A DNA stretch of 64,000 nucleotides from Verticiella sediminum. Lineage in GTDB: Bacteria; Pseudomonadota; Gammaproteobacteria; Burkholderiales; Burkholderiaceae_B. The stretch is from the NCBI RefSeq assembly GCF_007558815.1, contig NZ_VLTJ01000041.1, forward strand, positions 62,001 to 126,000. The letters run 5' to 3'. Made by a program: the position numbers and the translations under genes. Shown here in pieces: positions 26,399-34,084 of this stretch; positions within the stretch are counted from its first letter, which is position 1; each line of letters starts with the position of its first letter. The notes beneath the pieces are model-generated. The model worked only from the letters and a program-made list of their open reading frames with translations. It was not told the DNA's origin and did not search any database.

Positions 26399-27703
26399 AT
26401 GGTTCGAACCGGAACGTCCGCCCGGCGCGGCCCGAATCCACTGCAAGCGCTATTCAACGTTCGCCGCGAGGAGATCGGGCCGGTACTGGTCGCGGCCCTG
26501 TTTTTCTTCTGCGTGCTGACCGCGCTGATGGTGTTGCGGCCCGCGCGCGACGCGCTGGGCATGAACCACGGCATCGAGAGCGTGCGCTGGCTGATCATCG
26601 TCACCGCGCTGGTCACGCTGGTGGTGAACCCGCTGTTCGGCTGGCTGGTCAGCCGCCTGAAGCGGCTGCCATTCATCGGCGCGACCTACGGCTTCTGCGT
26701 GCTGAGCCTGGTGGGCTTTTGGGCGCTGATGACGTTCGCGCCCGGCGCGATCGGCCGGACCAGCGGCCAGGTGTTCTACGTCTGGTTCAACGTGTTCAAC
26801 CTGTTCGTCACCATGGTGTTCTGGGCGATGCTGACCGAGCGCTTCACCCATGACCAGGGCAAGCGCAGCTTCGCCGTGATCTCGATCGGCGGCACGCTGG
26901 GCGCGATCTTCGGCCCGTGGCTCACCTCGCAACTGGCCGGACCGCTGGGCACGCCCAACCTGCTGTTGGTCGCCGGCGGCTTCTTACTGCTGGGCGTGCT
27001 GTGCGCCTGGCGACTGCTGTGGATCCCGCACGACCGCGCCACCGACACTGGCGTCGCCACCTCGCCGCGCGCGGACGAGTCCGAGCGTATCGGCGGCAGC
27101 GCCTGGGCTGGCATCCGCTCGGTGTTCCGGTCTCGCTACCTGATCGGCGTCGCCGGCTACGTGATGCTGATGGCGGTGATGGTGACCTTCGTGTACTTCA
27201 CCCGTTTGCAGATGGTCGCCGCGATCGCCGACGACATCGACGCGCGAGCCGCAATTCTGGGCAGGATCGACATGTGGACGCATGTCGCGGTGCTGGCGCT
27301 GCAGCTCACCCTGGCCGGACAGATCATCCAGCGCTTTGGTCTGGGCGTCACGCTGGCGATTCTGCCGGTGGCCACCGCGCTCGGCTTCATCGGGCTGGCC
27401 ATCTACGGTTCCTTCGTCGTGCTGGTGCTGCTGGAGGCCGCGACCCGCGCAGTGCAGCGCGGCATCATCCAGCCCGCACGCGAGATGCTGTTCACCGTGG
27501 TCGAGCGCGAGGACAAGTACAAGGCCAAGGCCTTCATCGACACCTTCGTCTACCGCGCCGGCGACGTGGTGGGTGCGCAGACCGAGGGCGCGCTGGGCCG
27601 GCTGGGACTGGCGCTGGGGGGCCTGGTCAGCGTGGCCCTGCCGCTGGCCCTGGCGTGGGTGGTGCTCGCCTTGTGGTTGGGGCGCGCGCAGCTCTCTCAA
27701 TGA
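26399..27703 (+). CDS. NTP/NDP-exchange-type carrier (Npt/MFS-like), copy 2
   Basis: Twelve-helix carrier, 434 aa from ATG at 26399 with CAGGAGA upstream. It is similar to copy 1 through almost the whole length (LFNVRREEIGPVLVAALFFF; REDKYKAKAFIDTFVYRAGD), differing mainly at both ends and in the central hydrophilic loop. Retention of an open frame and of all hydrophobic segments suggests both copies work. It ends 98 bp before the remnant region that carries the second LysR stub. Confidence 0.8.
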   Translation: MVRTGTSARRGPNPLQALFNVRREEIGPVLVAALFFFCVLTALMVLRPARDALGMNHGIESVRWLIIVTALVTLVVNPLFGWLVSRLKRLPFIGATYGFCVLSLVGFWALMTFAPGAIGRTSGQVFYVWFNVFNLFVTMVFWAMLTERFTHDQGKRSFAVISIGGTLGAIFGPWLTSQLAGPLGTPNLLLVAGGFLLLGVLCAWRLLWIPHDRATDTGVATSPRADESERIGGSAWAGIRSVFRSRYLIGVAGYVMLMAVMVTFVYFTRLQMVAAIADDIDARAAILGRIDMWTHVAVLALQLTLAGQIIQRFGLGVTLAILPVATALGFIGLAIYGSFVVLVLLEAATRAVQRGIIQPAREMLFTVVEREDKYKAKAFIDTFVYRAGDVVGAQTEGALGRLGLALGGLVSVALPLALAWVVLALWLGRAQLSQ

Positions 27704-27726
27704 ACAGCACGGACTGCTGAGAACCC

Positions 27727-27815
27727 AGGATCCCCAACATAGCCATTGATGCCAAACGCACCACCTTCAAGAACAGCGACATCGACCTCGACCTCGTCGG
27801 CGCGGTCGCGGCCCG
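27727..27815 (+). other. Short coding remnant
   Basis: Reads NIAIDAKRTTFKNSDIDLDL and VGAVAARLK on the plus strand without start or continuation. It resembles the first residues of alpha/beta hydrolases of the type that begin with a TFKN-x-G segment, but this is only a guess. It separates carrier copy 2 from the LysR stub. Confidence 0.25.
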
Positions 27816-27875
27816 GCTGAAGCCATCCAGTTCCACGATGCGGGTAAACAGATGCCAGGAAGCGAAGCGATCCAT
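27800..27875 (-). pseudogene. LysR-family regulator stub (second copy)
   Basis: From ATG at 27875 the frame reads MDRFASWHLFTRIVELDGFS, then RAA, and loses LysR character after about 23 residues. Only the start of the winged helix remains. Its upstream DNA (CCTATTGTTGT, then TTGAATT) matches that of the first stub at 23.4 kb. It is divergent from the SDR gene at 27996, the usual LysR-SDR layout, so this SDR has probably lost its regulator. Confidence 0.75.
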
Positions 27876-27995
27876 GTCCCCTATTGTTGTTTTTGGTTGA
27901 ATTTATATGGCAATAAATAGATATTTATCCCATTGAAGCAAACAAGCAGAATGTGCTCCACGGGTATTTCGCCCGCTTTCGATCCGGAGCACCCC

Positions 27996-28739
27996 ATGAA
28001 CGCAAACACAGCACCCAAGGCCGCCATCGTCACCGGCGCCTCCCGCGGCATCGGCCGGGCCATCGCCCTGCGCCTGGCCGCCGACGGCTTCGCTGTCACC
28101 GTCAACTACGCCGGCAACGCCGCCAAGGCCCAGGAAACCGTCACCGCCATCGAAGCGGCCGGCGGCAAGGCCATCGCGATCCAGGGCGACGTCGGCAATC
28201 CGGTCGACGTGGCCGCACTGTTCGAAGGCGCCAGGCGGGCCTTCGGCCGCATCGACGTGGTGGTCAACAGCGCCGGCATCATGCCCATGGCGCCGATCAA
28301 CGAAGCCAGCCTGGCCGACTTCGACAAGGTCATCGCCACCAACCTGCGCGGCGCGTTCCTGGTGTTGGGCCAGGCCGCCGCGAACCTCGGCGAAGGCGGC
28401 CGGATCATCGCGCTGTCCACCAGTGTGATCGCCAAGTCGTTCCCGTCCTATGGGCCCTACATCGCCTCGAAGGCCGGCGTCGAGGGTCTGGTCCACGTGC
28501 TCGCCAACGAACTGCGCGGCCGCGGCATTACCGTCAATGCCGTCGCCCCGGGTCCGGTCGGCACCGAGTTGTTCTTCAACGGCAAGACGCCCGAGCAGAT
28601 CGCGCAGCTTTCCAGGCTCGCACCGCTGGAGCGGCTGGGCACGCCGGAGGACATCGCCGGCGTGGTGTCCTTCCTGGCCGGCCCGGACGGCGGGTGGGTC
28701 AACTCGCAGGTGCTGCGCGCCAACGGCGGCTTCGCCTGA
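27996..28739 (+). CDS. SDR family oxidoreductase, FabG-like
   Basis: Classical short-chain dehydrogenase, 247 aa. NAD(P) motif VTGASRGIGRAIALRLAADG, NSAG at about 88, Ser in IIALSTSVIAKSFPSYGP and YIASKAGVEGLVHVL with the canonical YxxxK, then GRGITVNAVAPGPVGTELFF. ATG at 27996 has GGAG upstream; frames upstream of it lie in the regulator region. It is followed 19 bp later by another SDR gene and then a DUF1097 gene, probably one transcript. Substrate unknown. Confidence 0.88.
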   Translation: MNANTAPKAAIVTGASRGIGRAIALRLAADGFAVTVNYAGNAAKAQETVTAIEAAGGKAIAIQGDVGNPVDVAALFEGARRAFGRIDVVVNSAGIMPMAPINEASLADFDKVIATNLRGAFLVLGQAAANLGEGGRIIALSTSVIAKSFPSYGPYIASKAGVEGLVHVLANELRGRGITVNAVAPGPVGTELFFNGKTPEQIAQLSRLAPLERLGTPEDIAGVVSFLAGPDGGWVNSQVLRANGGFA

Positions 28740-28758
28740 GCCCCACCAGGAGAATCCC

Positions 28759-29676
28759 ATGAGCCAAGTCATCCTGATCACCGGTGCCTCCAGCGGCTTC
28801 GGTGCGATGAGCGCCCGCGCGCTGGCCGATGCCGGCCATACCGTCTATGCCAGCATGCGCGATACCGTCGGGCGCAACGCCGCGCAGGTCGAGGCCGTCG
28901 ATGCCTATGCAACGGATCGCAACGTCCGGTTGCAAGCCATCGAACTCGATGTGCAGTCGCAGCCCTGCGCCGATGCGGCGATCGAGCGCATCGTCGCCGA
29001 GCAGGGCCGCCTGGATGTCGTGATCCACAACGCCGGACACATGGTGTTCGGCGCCGCCGAGGCGTTCACGCCGGAACAGTACGCGCAGTTGTACGACGTC
29101 AACGTGCTCGGCACGCAGCGGGTCAACCGCGCCGCGCTGCCGCAACTGCGCAAGCAGGGCAAGGGCCTGCTGTTGTGGGTCGGCAGCAGCAGCCATCGTG
29201 GCGGCACGCCGCCGTACCTCGCCCCGTACTTCGCGGCGAAGGCGGCGATGGACGCGGTGGCGGTCAGCTATGCCGGCGAGCTGGCGCGCTGGGGCATCGA
29301 GACCAGCATCATCCTGCCGGGTGCCTTCACCCAGGGCACCAACCACTTCCTGCATGCCGGCAAGCCGGCCGATGAAGCGCGCCAGGCCGAGTACGACGAC
29401 GGCCCCTACCGGGGCCTTGCCGAGGATGTACTGAAGAACCTGGCCGCCTGCGAGCCGCCGGATGCGGATCCGGCCAGCGTCGCCCGCGCCATCGTCGAGG
29501 TGGTCGATACGCCGTTCGGTCGCCGACCGTTCCGTGTGCACATCGACCCGTCCGACGACGGTTGCACGGTGGTGGCTGCGGTCGCCGACCGCATCCGCGC
29601 CGAGTTCCTGCGTCGTATCCAACTGGGCGACCTGCTGGCGCCGCGCATCCATCCGGAGGCGTCTCATGTCGGCTAA
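28759..29676 (+). CDS. SDR family oxidoreductase
   Basis: Classical-type short-chain dehydrogenase with a C-terminal extension, 305 aa. Cofactor motif ILITGASSGFGAMSARALAD at the N-terminus, IHNAGHMVFGAAEAFTPEQY, catalytic Ser in LLLWVGSSSHRGG, YFAAKAAMDAVAVSYAGELA (YxxxK). The tail of about 60 residues (RPFRVHIDPSDDGC and after) is beyond the minimal SDR. AGGAGA precedes ATG at 28759. Its last 11 bases overlap the DUF1097 gene. Confidence 0.88.
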   Translation: MSQVILITGASSGFGAMSARALADAGHTVYASMRDTVGRNAAQVEAVDAYATDRNVRLQAIELDVQSQPCADAAIERIVAEQGRLDVVIHNAGHMVFGAAEAFTPEQYAQLYDVNVLGTQRVNRAALPQLRKQGKGLLLWVGSSSHRGGTPPYLAPYFAAKAAMDAVAVSYAGELARWGIETSIILPGAFTQGTNHFLHAGKPADEARQAEYDDGPYRGLAEDVLKNLAACEPPDADPASVARAIVEVVDTPFGRRPFRVHIDPSDDGCTVVAAVADRIRAEFLRRIQLGDLLAPRIHPEASHVG

Positions 29677-30172
29677 GAACTCCTGGGGCAAGCATCTGCG
29701 GATCGTGGCGGGTGAATCGGTTGTGGCCTCGTCGGCCGCAACCTTCAGTGCGCTGGCGCTGGAACTGCCGATATGGGCGATGTTCATCGGCTGGATTGCC
29801 TTCTTCACCCGGGGCCTCAACTTCAAGGCGGGACTGGTCAACCTGGGCTGCGTGCTGATCGGTCTGGTGCTGGGCATTGGCGCCGCCTACCTTCAAGGCG
29901 TGCTCGGCCCGTACCTGGGCGCGTATGCGATCACCGCGGTCGTGCTGGCGATCACCGCGGCCGCGCTGTCGCTGGCCCGGCTGCCAGTCTTCAACAACCT
30001 GCTCGGTTTCTTCCTTGGTTTGGTGTCGTACTTCGCCTCGCACCTGCCGCCGACGCTGGGCAGTTTCGCCAGCCTCGGCGTGGCCGCCGCGATCGGCATC
30101 GCCGCCGGTTTCCTGGCCCATGCCTGGGCGCATCGGGTCAACGCGATCCGTCCTGCCAGTTCGGCGTCCTGA
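29666..30172 (+). CDS. DUF1097 family inner-membrane protein
   Basis: Small membrane protein, 168 aa, with five or six hydrophobic segments (LALELPIWAMFIGWIAFFTR, AGLVNLGCVLIGLVLGIGAA, YAITAVVLAITAAALSLARL, LGSFASLGVAAAIGIAAGFL). The pattern and length fit DUF1097, a family of unknown function near SDR genes in several Gammaproteobacteria. Translation starts inside the end of the SDR gene (GGAGG 10 nt upstream of ATG), so it is coupled to it. Confidence 0.7.
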   Translation: MSAKNSWGKHLRIVAGESVVASSAATFSALALELPIWAMFIGWIAFFTRGLNFKAGLVNLGCVLIGLVLGIGAAYLQGVLGPYLGAYAITAVVLAITAAALSLARLPVFNNLLGFFLGLVSYFASHLPPTLGSFASLGVAAAIGIAAGFLAHAWAHRVNAIRPASSAS

Positions 30173-30219
30173 CCCGACTTCGCCTTTTCACAGACCACTT
30201 TCTCCAGGGAGAAACCGCC

Positions 30220-30285
30220 ATGCCGTTCGCCAACGACAAGTTCACGGAAGGAATCCTGGACCATGCCAAGAAGGGAAAGGCTTGA
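30220..30285 (+). pseudogene. 21-codon gene stub at the edge of the acquired block
   Basis: After a strong AGGGAGA, an ATG opens MPFANDKFTEGILDHAKKGK plus Ala and stop. The good ribosome site and sudden end suggest the 5' tip of a larger gene cut off by the junction with host DNA, since the following bases belong to a host intergenic repeat. Could also be a genuine small protein; I recognise no family. Confidence 0.45.
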
Positions 30286-30320
30286 CACAGGCACTTTCTT
30301 GCCGCCGGGCCGTTCCAAGG

Positions 30321-30355
30321 TAAAAAAAAAGTCCCCCTTGGGGCAGCGCCCCCCG
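30321..30355. repeat. Partial copy of a host intergenic hairpin repeat
   Basis: An A-run (30322-30330) followed by GTCCCCCTTGGGGCAGCG resembles the core of the 79-bp repeat seen twice at 37.8-38.0 kb. It marks return to host-type sequence after the acquired block. Confidence 0.55.
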
Positions 30356-30424
30356 GACGGACGGCCGCATCCGGGCAAACCCGGGGCTCGCCAGCGAACG
30401 GGCAAGCGCGTATCTTTACCGCCC

Positions 30425-30925
30425 ATGCAGAGCCCTTCGCCGCCCCTTCCGCTCGTCAGCCGCAGCCGGCGCTTCGCCTGCATGCTGTATGAGGCCGTTC
30501 TCCTCTTCGGCGTGGTCTTCATCGCCGACTACCTCTTCGATACGCTCACCCAGAGCACCCATGCGCTCATGCTGCGGCCCTGGCGCCAGGCCTGGCTGTT
30601 CGTGGTGATCGGCGCGTACTTCGTGCTGAGCTGGCGGCGCGGCCAGACCCTGCCGATGAAAACCTGGAACATCCGGCTGGTGGACGGCGACGGAACGCCG
30701 CCCGGGCTCGCGCGCAGCATCGCCCGCTACGTGCTCGCCTGGCTGCCGGTGCTGCTGGGCGCGGCGCTGGTAGCTCTGGTGCGCTGGGCGACTGGCTGGC
30801 CTGGCGTGCTCTCGCTGGTCGTGTTCGCCCCCATGGCCCTGTTCGTGTGGTCGTGGATCGATCGCCAGGGCCAGTTCCTGCACGACCGCCTGCTCGGCAC
30901 GCGCCTGGTGAGCGACGAGCGCTGA
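30425..30925 (+). CDS. RDD family membrane protein
   Basis: Inner-membrane protein, 166 aa. RDD-domain traits: RRFACMLYEAVLLFGVVFIA (first helix preceded by basic residues), a second helix WLFVVIGAYFVLSWRRGQ, TWNIRLVDGDGTPPGLARS, then YVLAWLPVLLGAALVALVRW and LHDRLLGTRLV at the end (the Asp of the RDD signature region). Function unknown; members have been tied to ion or stress transport. ATG at 30425. Confidence 0.85.
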   Translation: MQSPSPPLPLVSRSRRFACMLYEAVLLFGVVFIADYLFDTLTQSTHALMLRPWRQAWLFVVIGAYFVLSWRRGQTLPMKTWNIRLVDGDGTPPGLARSIARYVLAWLPVLLGAALVALVRWATGWPGVLSLVVFAPMALFVWSWIDRQGQFLHDRLLGTRLVSDER

Positions 30926-31029
30926 GCCCGGCGGGGGCGGCAGCGCCGCGGCAACGCCGGCCGGCTCCGGGGCCTTGCAGTTCACCCGCTGCTGGGCAAT
31001 GATTGTGTGTTGCATGCAGGGACGCCCCG

Positions 31030-32697
31030 ATGAATGACGCATTCGCCCAGTATCAGGCCCTCTACAGCCAATACCGCTGGCTCGTCCCGACCCGCTTCAA
31101 CATCGCCGAGGCGTGCTGCCGCCGCTGGGCGGAGAACGCCGCCGAGGCCCGGCGCATCGCCGTCTTTGCCGAAGAGGCCGACGGCGCGCGCGATATCTGG
31201 ACCTTCGAGCGCCTCTACCAGACGGCCAACCGGCTCTCCCACGGGCTGCTGCGCATGGGCCTGCAGCGCGGCGATCGCGTCGCCGTCATCCTGCCGCAGC
31301 GCGGCGAGGCGCTCGCCGCGCAGTTCGCCATCCAGCAGGCCGGCGCAGTCCACGTCCCCCTCTCGCCGCAGCTTGCCCCAGACGCACTCGAAGCGCGCCT
31401 GCGCGACAGCGAAGCGCACATCGCCATCGTCGATGCCAGCAGCCGCATCACGCTGGCGACCATCCTGCACCGCTGTCCGGCGCTGCAACAGATCATCGGC
31501 ATCGGCTTTGCCGACGAGCACACCCTGGCCTGGCGCAGCCTGCTCGCGCGCCAGGAAGACCGCTTTACACCGGTGGACACCGCCGCCACCGACCCCGCCC
31601 TGCTGCTCTACACCGCGGGCACCACCGGCCCGCCGCGCGGCGCGCTGCACGCGCACGCCGCCCTGATCGGTGCGCTGCCGGGCTTCGTGGCCGGCCAGGA
31701 CTGGTTTCCGCAAGGGGGCGATTCGCTGTGGTCGGCGTTCGACTGGGCCAGCCCGGGCGGCCTGCTCGGCGGCGTCCTGCCGACGCTCTATTTCGGTCGT
31801 CCGCTGCTCGCCGCCCAAGGGCGTATCACGCCGGCACGCACGCTCGAGCTGCTCGGCCGCTACCGCATCCGCTGCGCAGTCCTGTCCCCTTCGCTGCTCG
31901 CCGGGTTGATGCAGGCCGACATCCCGCTCGGCGCCCCGCTTGCCCTGCGCAGCATCATGTGCACCGGCGACCCCCTCGACCCGGCCGTGAACGCCTGGTG
32001 CGCCCGGGTGCTGGGCGTGCAGCCCAACGAGATGTTCGGCCAGGCCGAGACCGGCTTCGTGCTCGGCAACAGCCGGCACAAGTGGCCGGTGCGGCCCGGC
32101 AGCCTGGGGCTCCCGATCCCGGGGCACCGGGTGGAAGTCATCGACGAACACGGCGCGCCCGCGGCGACGGGCGAGATCGGCGAGCTGGCGGTCCACCGCC
32201 TCGACCCGGCAGGCGAGCCGGACCCGGCCATGTTCCTGCGCTACTGGGGCCAGGACGAGAACGCCACGCCCGCGGCCTGGGTGCGCACCGGCGACCTGGC
32301 GCGCCGCGACGCCGACGGCTACCTGTGGCACGAAGGACGCGCCGAAGACGTGTTCCGCGCCGACGGCCACCGCATCGGCCCGGGCAACATCGAGAACTGG
32401 CTGCGCCACCACCCCGCGGTCGCGGCCGCGGCGATCGTGCCCAAGCCGGACGCCGCCCACGGCGCCATCGTCAAGGCCTACGTCGTGCTCGCCCCCACCT
32501 ACGTCGGCCAGGCGCAGAGCTACCTGGTCGAAGCCCTGCAGAACCACGCCCGCGAACGTCTGGCGCCCTACGAGAACCCGCAGGAGATCGAGTTCGTCGA
32601 TACGTTGCCGACCAGCGCCACCGGGGCCATCCAGCGCGGCGTACTGCGCCAGCGCGAGCGCGACCGGGCCGCACGGCGCAGCCGCGGCGTGCGCTGA
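31030..32697 (+). CDS. AMP-binding (acyl-CoA synthetase family) protein with altered key lysines
   Basis: ANL-superfamily adenylate-forming enzyme, 555 aa, nearest to the acetyl/medium-chain acyl-CoA synthetase branch. A3 P-loop YTAGTTGPPRGALH (about residues 195-208) has Arg203 where the family has Lys; MFGQAETG is the A5 motif; AWVRTGDLARRDADGYLW holds the ribose-binding Asp; hinge and A8 GRAEDVFRADGHRIGPGNIE. The A10 motif reads PTSATGAIQRGVLR: Ala533 (codon 32626-32628) stands where the catalytic Lys of TGKIxR belongs. Adenylation by the normal route should be strongly impaired. Otherwise full length. Free-standing gene. Confidence 0.85.
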   Translation: MNDAFAQYQALYSQYRWLVPTRFNIAEACCRRWAENAAEARRIAVFAEEADGARDIWTFERLYQTANRLSHGLLRMGLQRGDRVAVILPQRGEALAAQFAIQQAGAVHVPLSPQLAPDALEARLRDSEAHIAIVDASSRITLATILHRCPALQQIIGIGFADEHTLAWRSLLARQEDRFTPVDTAATDPALLLYTAGTTGPPRGALHAHAALIGALPGFVAGQDWFPQGGDSLWSAFDWASPGGLLGGVLPTLYFGRPLLAAQGRITPARTLELLGRYRIRCAVLSPSLLAGLMQADIPLGAPLALRSIMCTGDPLDPAVNAWCARVLGVQPNEMFGQAETGFVLGNSRHKWPVRPGSLGLPIPGHRVEVIDEHGAPAATGEIGELAVHRLDPAGEPDPAMFLRYWGQDENATPAAWVRTGDLARRDADGYLWHEGRAEDVFRADGHRIGPGNIENWLRHHPAVAAAAIVPKPDAAHGAIVKAYVVLAPTYVGQAQSYLVEALQNHARERLAPYENPQEIEFVDTLPTSATGAIQRGVLRQRERDRAARRSRGVR

Positions 32698-33073
32698 CCT
32701 GTCGGCCCGCCCTCCCCGCACGGCGGGCTGGGTACAATGGACGCCAGCTTGGCGGAGCGGTGCAACGCGGTGCGCGGCAACCGTGCCCGTGCCAGCCGCA
32801 GCCCTTGTCATCGACGGAAACGCCACCATTGAAGATGGGATGCAGCGCCCACCCGCGCACCCACGGCGGGCGGCGCCGGCTCGGCCGGCGTGCGGGCCGT
32901 CATCCGATCGACACACCCGCCAGCGGCGCCACGAGGCGCCGTCCGATGCAAGACGCAGCGCGCCTTCGCGGCAGGCCGGCGCCGCCATCCGCCCGCCGCG
33001 AGCGGCCCGCTCGTCCGCGAGGCATCCGATTCCTTCGCCCGCCGCGCATCGGCGGGCCTACCTCCGACCGCCC
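32698..33073 (+). other. Intergenic region before hslO
   Basis: 376 bp. A hairpin (arms GCCCGCC 32705-32711 and GGCGGGC 32722-32728) follows the AMP-binding gene and could end its transcript. A TACAAT (32733-32738) could be a -10 box for hslO, without a good -35. Nothing else recognisable; open frames through it have no family features. Confidence 0.4.
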
Positions 33074-34003
33074 ATGTCTGACCAGCTCACCAAATACCTG
33101 TTCGCGGACCAGAGCGTCCGCCTCGAAACCGTCACCCTCGAGAACACTTGGCGTGACATCCAGGGCACGCACGACTATCCGCCCGCAGTGCGCCGGCTGC
33201 TCGGCGACCTGGTCGCCGCCAGCGCCCTGCTCTCGGCCAACCTGAAGTTCGACGGCTCGCTGGTCATGCAGATCCAGGGCGACGGCGACGTCCGGCTGGT
33301 GGTGGTCGAATGCCGCGCCAACCTGGAGATGCGCGCCACGGTCAAGATGCGCGAGGGCGCGAGCTTCGACGACGCGGCCGACCTGCAGGCGCTCGTCAAC
33401 CCGGGTGGCAAGGGCCGTTTCATCGTGGTGCTCGACCCCCGCGGCCGGCAAGCCGGACAGCAGCCCTACCAGGGTGTGGTCCCCCTGCAGGGTACGAACG
33501 TGGCCGAGGCGCTGGAGCATTACATGGCCGCGTCCGAGCAGTTGCAGACGCGGCTCTGGCTGGCCACCGACGACCATCGCGCTGCCGGCCTTCTGCTGCA
33601 ACGGCTGGCCCGCGAGGGCGGCAAGCCGGCCAGCGAAGGCGCGGTCCTCGAAGAGGACACCTGGGAGCGCGCCGAGCAGTTGGCGCAGACCATCAAGCAG
33701 GAGGAACTGCTGACGCTGACGGCACCGACGCTCGTGCACCGGCTCTTCTGGGAGGAAGACCTCACGATGTTCGAGCCGATGACGCCGCGCTTTCATTGCG
33801 GCTGTTCGCGCGAGAAGGTGGCCGACGCGCTGCGCATGCTGGGCGTGCAGGAGGTCGAGTCCATCCTCGAGGAACAAGGCCGGGTCGAAGTGAAGTGCGA
33901 CTATTGCGGCGCGGCCTACCATTTCGACGCCGTGGACGCCGCCGAGCTCTTTGCCAACGACAACCCGGTACAGGCGCGTCACCAGAGCTCGAGCACGCAC
34001 TGA
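33074..34003 (+). CDS. hslO: Redox-regulated chaperone Hsp33
   Basis: Cytoplasmic holdase activated by oxidation, 309 aa. The N-terminal core (TKYLFADQSVRLETVTLENT; ALLSANLKFDGSLVMQIQGD; GRFIVVLDPRGRQAGQQPYQ) is followed by the linker and the zinc redox switch: CGC at residues 242-244 and CDYC at 275-278, the four-Cys Zn site that opens on oxidation. An open frame upstream of 33074 lacks similarity. Transcribed alone. Confidence 0.97.
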   Translation: MSDQLTKYLFADQSVRLETVTLENTWRDIQGTHDYPPAVRRLLGDLVAASALLSANLKFDGSLVMQIQGDGDVRLVVVECRANLEMRATVKMREGASFDDAADLQALVNPGGKGRFIVVLDPRGRQAGQQPYQGVVPLQGTNVAEALEHYMAASEQLQTRLWLATDDHRAAGLLLQRLAREGGKPASEGAVLEEDTWERAEQLAQTIKQEELLTLTAPTLVHRLFWEEDLTMFEPMTPRFHCGCSREKVADALRMLGVQEVESILEEQGRVEVKCDYCGAAYHFDAVDAAELFANDNPVQARHQSSSTH

Positions 34004-34084
34004 GCGCGGCACACCCGGCGCTCTCGCCAGCGCGTCGGGCCCTGCGGCGCGATCCGGGCCGCGACGCGGCGGGGTGCGATTTCG

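Larger units (their letters stand above)
23346..30290. other. Probable acquired block, patchwork with duplicated parts
   Basis: The block holds two NTP/NDP-exchanger-like carriers similar to each other, two LysR N-terminal stubs with related upstream DNA, three SDR genes, a DUF1097 gene and a 21-codon stub at its right edge. Gene content of this kind is commonest in Xanthomonadaceae rather than Alcaligenaceae (family knowledge, not a search). Left and right of it the genes are typical of the host. No integrase, transposase or attachment repeat was seen, so the mode of arrival is unknown and the edges are approximate. Confidence 0.45.

Noticed and set aside
20800-30290. Integrative element with attachment sites
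   Set aside because: No tRNA gene, integrase, relaxase or matching end repeats could be found at either side, so only a block of probable foreign origin is claimed.
32698-33073. Riboswitch or structured RNA in the hslO leader
   Set aside because: Length and GC-rich pairing invited the idea, but no known riboswitch core could be recognised; a simple hairpin after the preceding gene explains the clearest structure.
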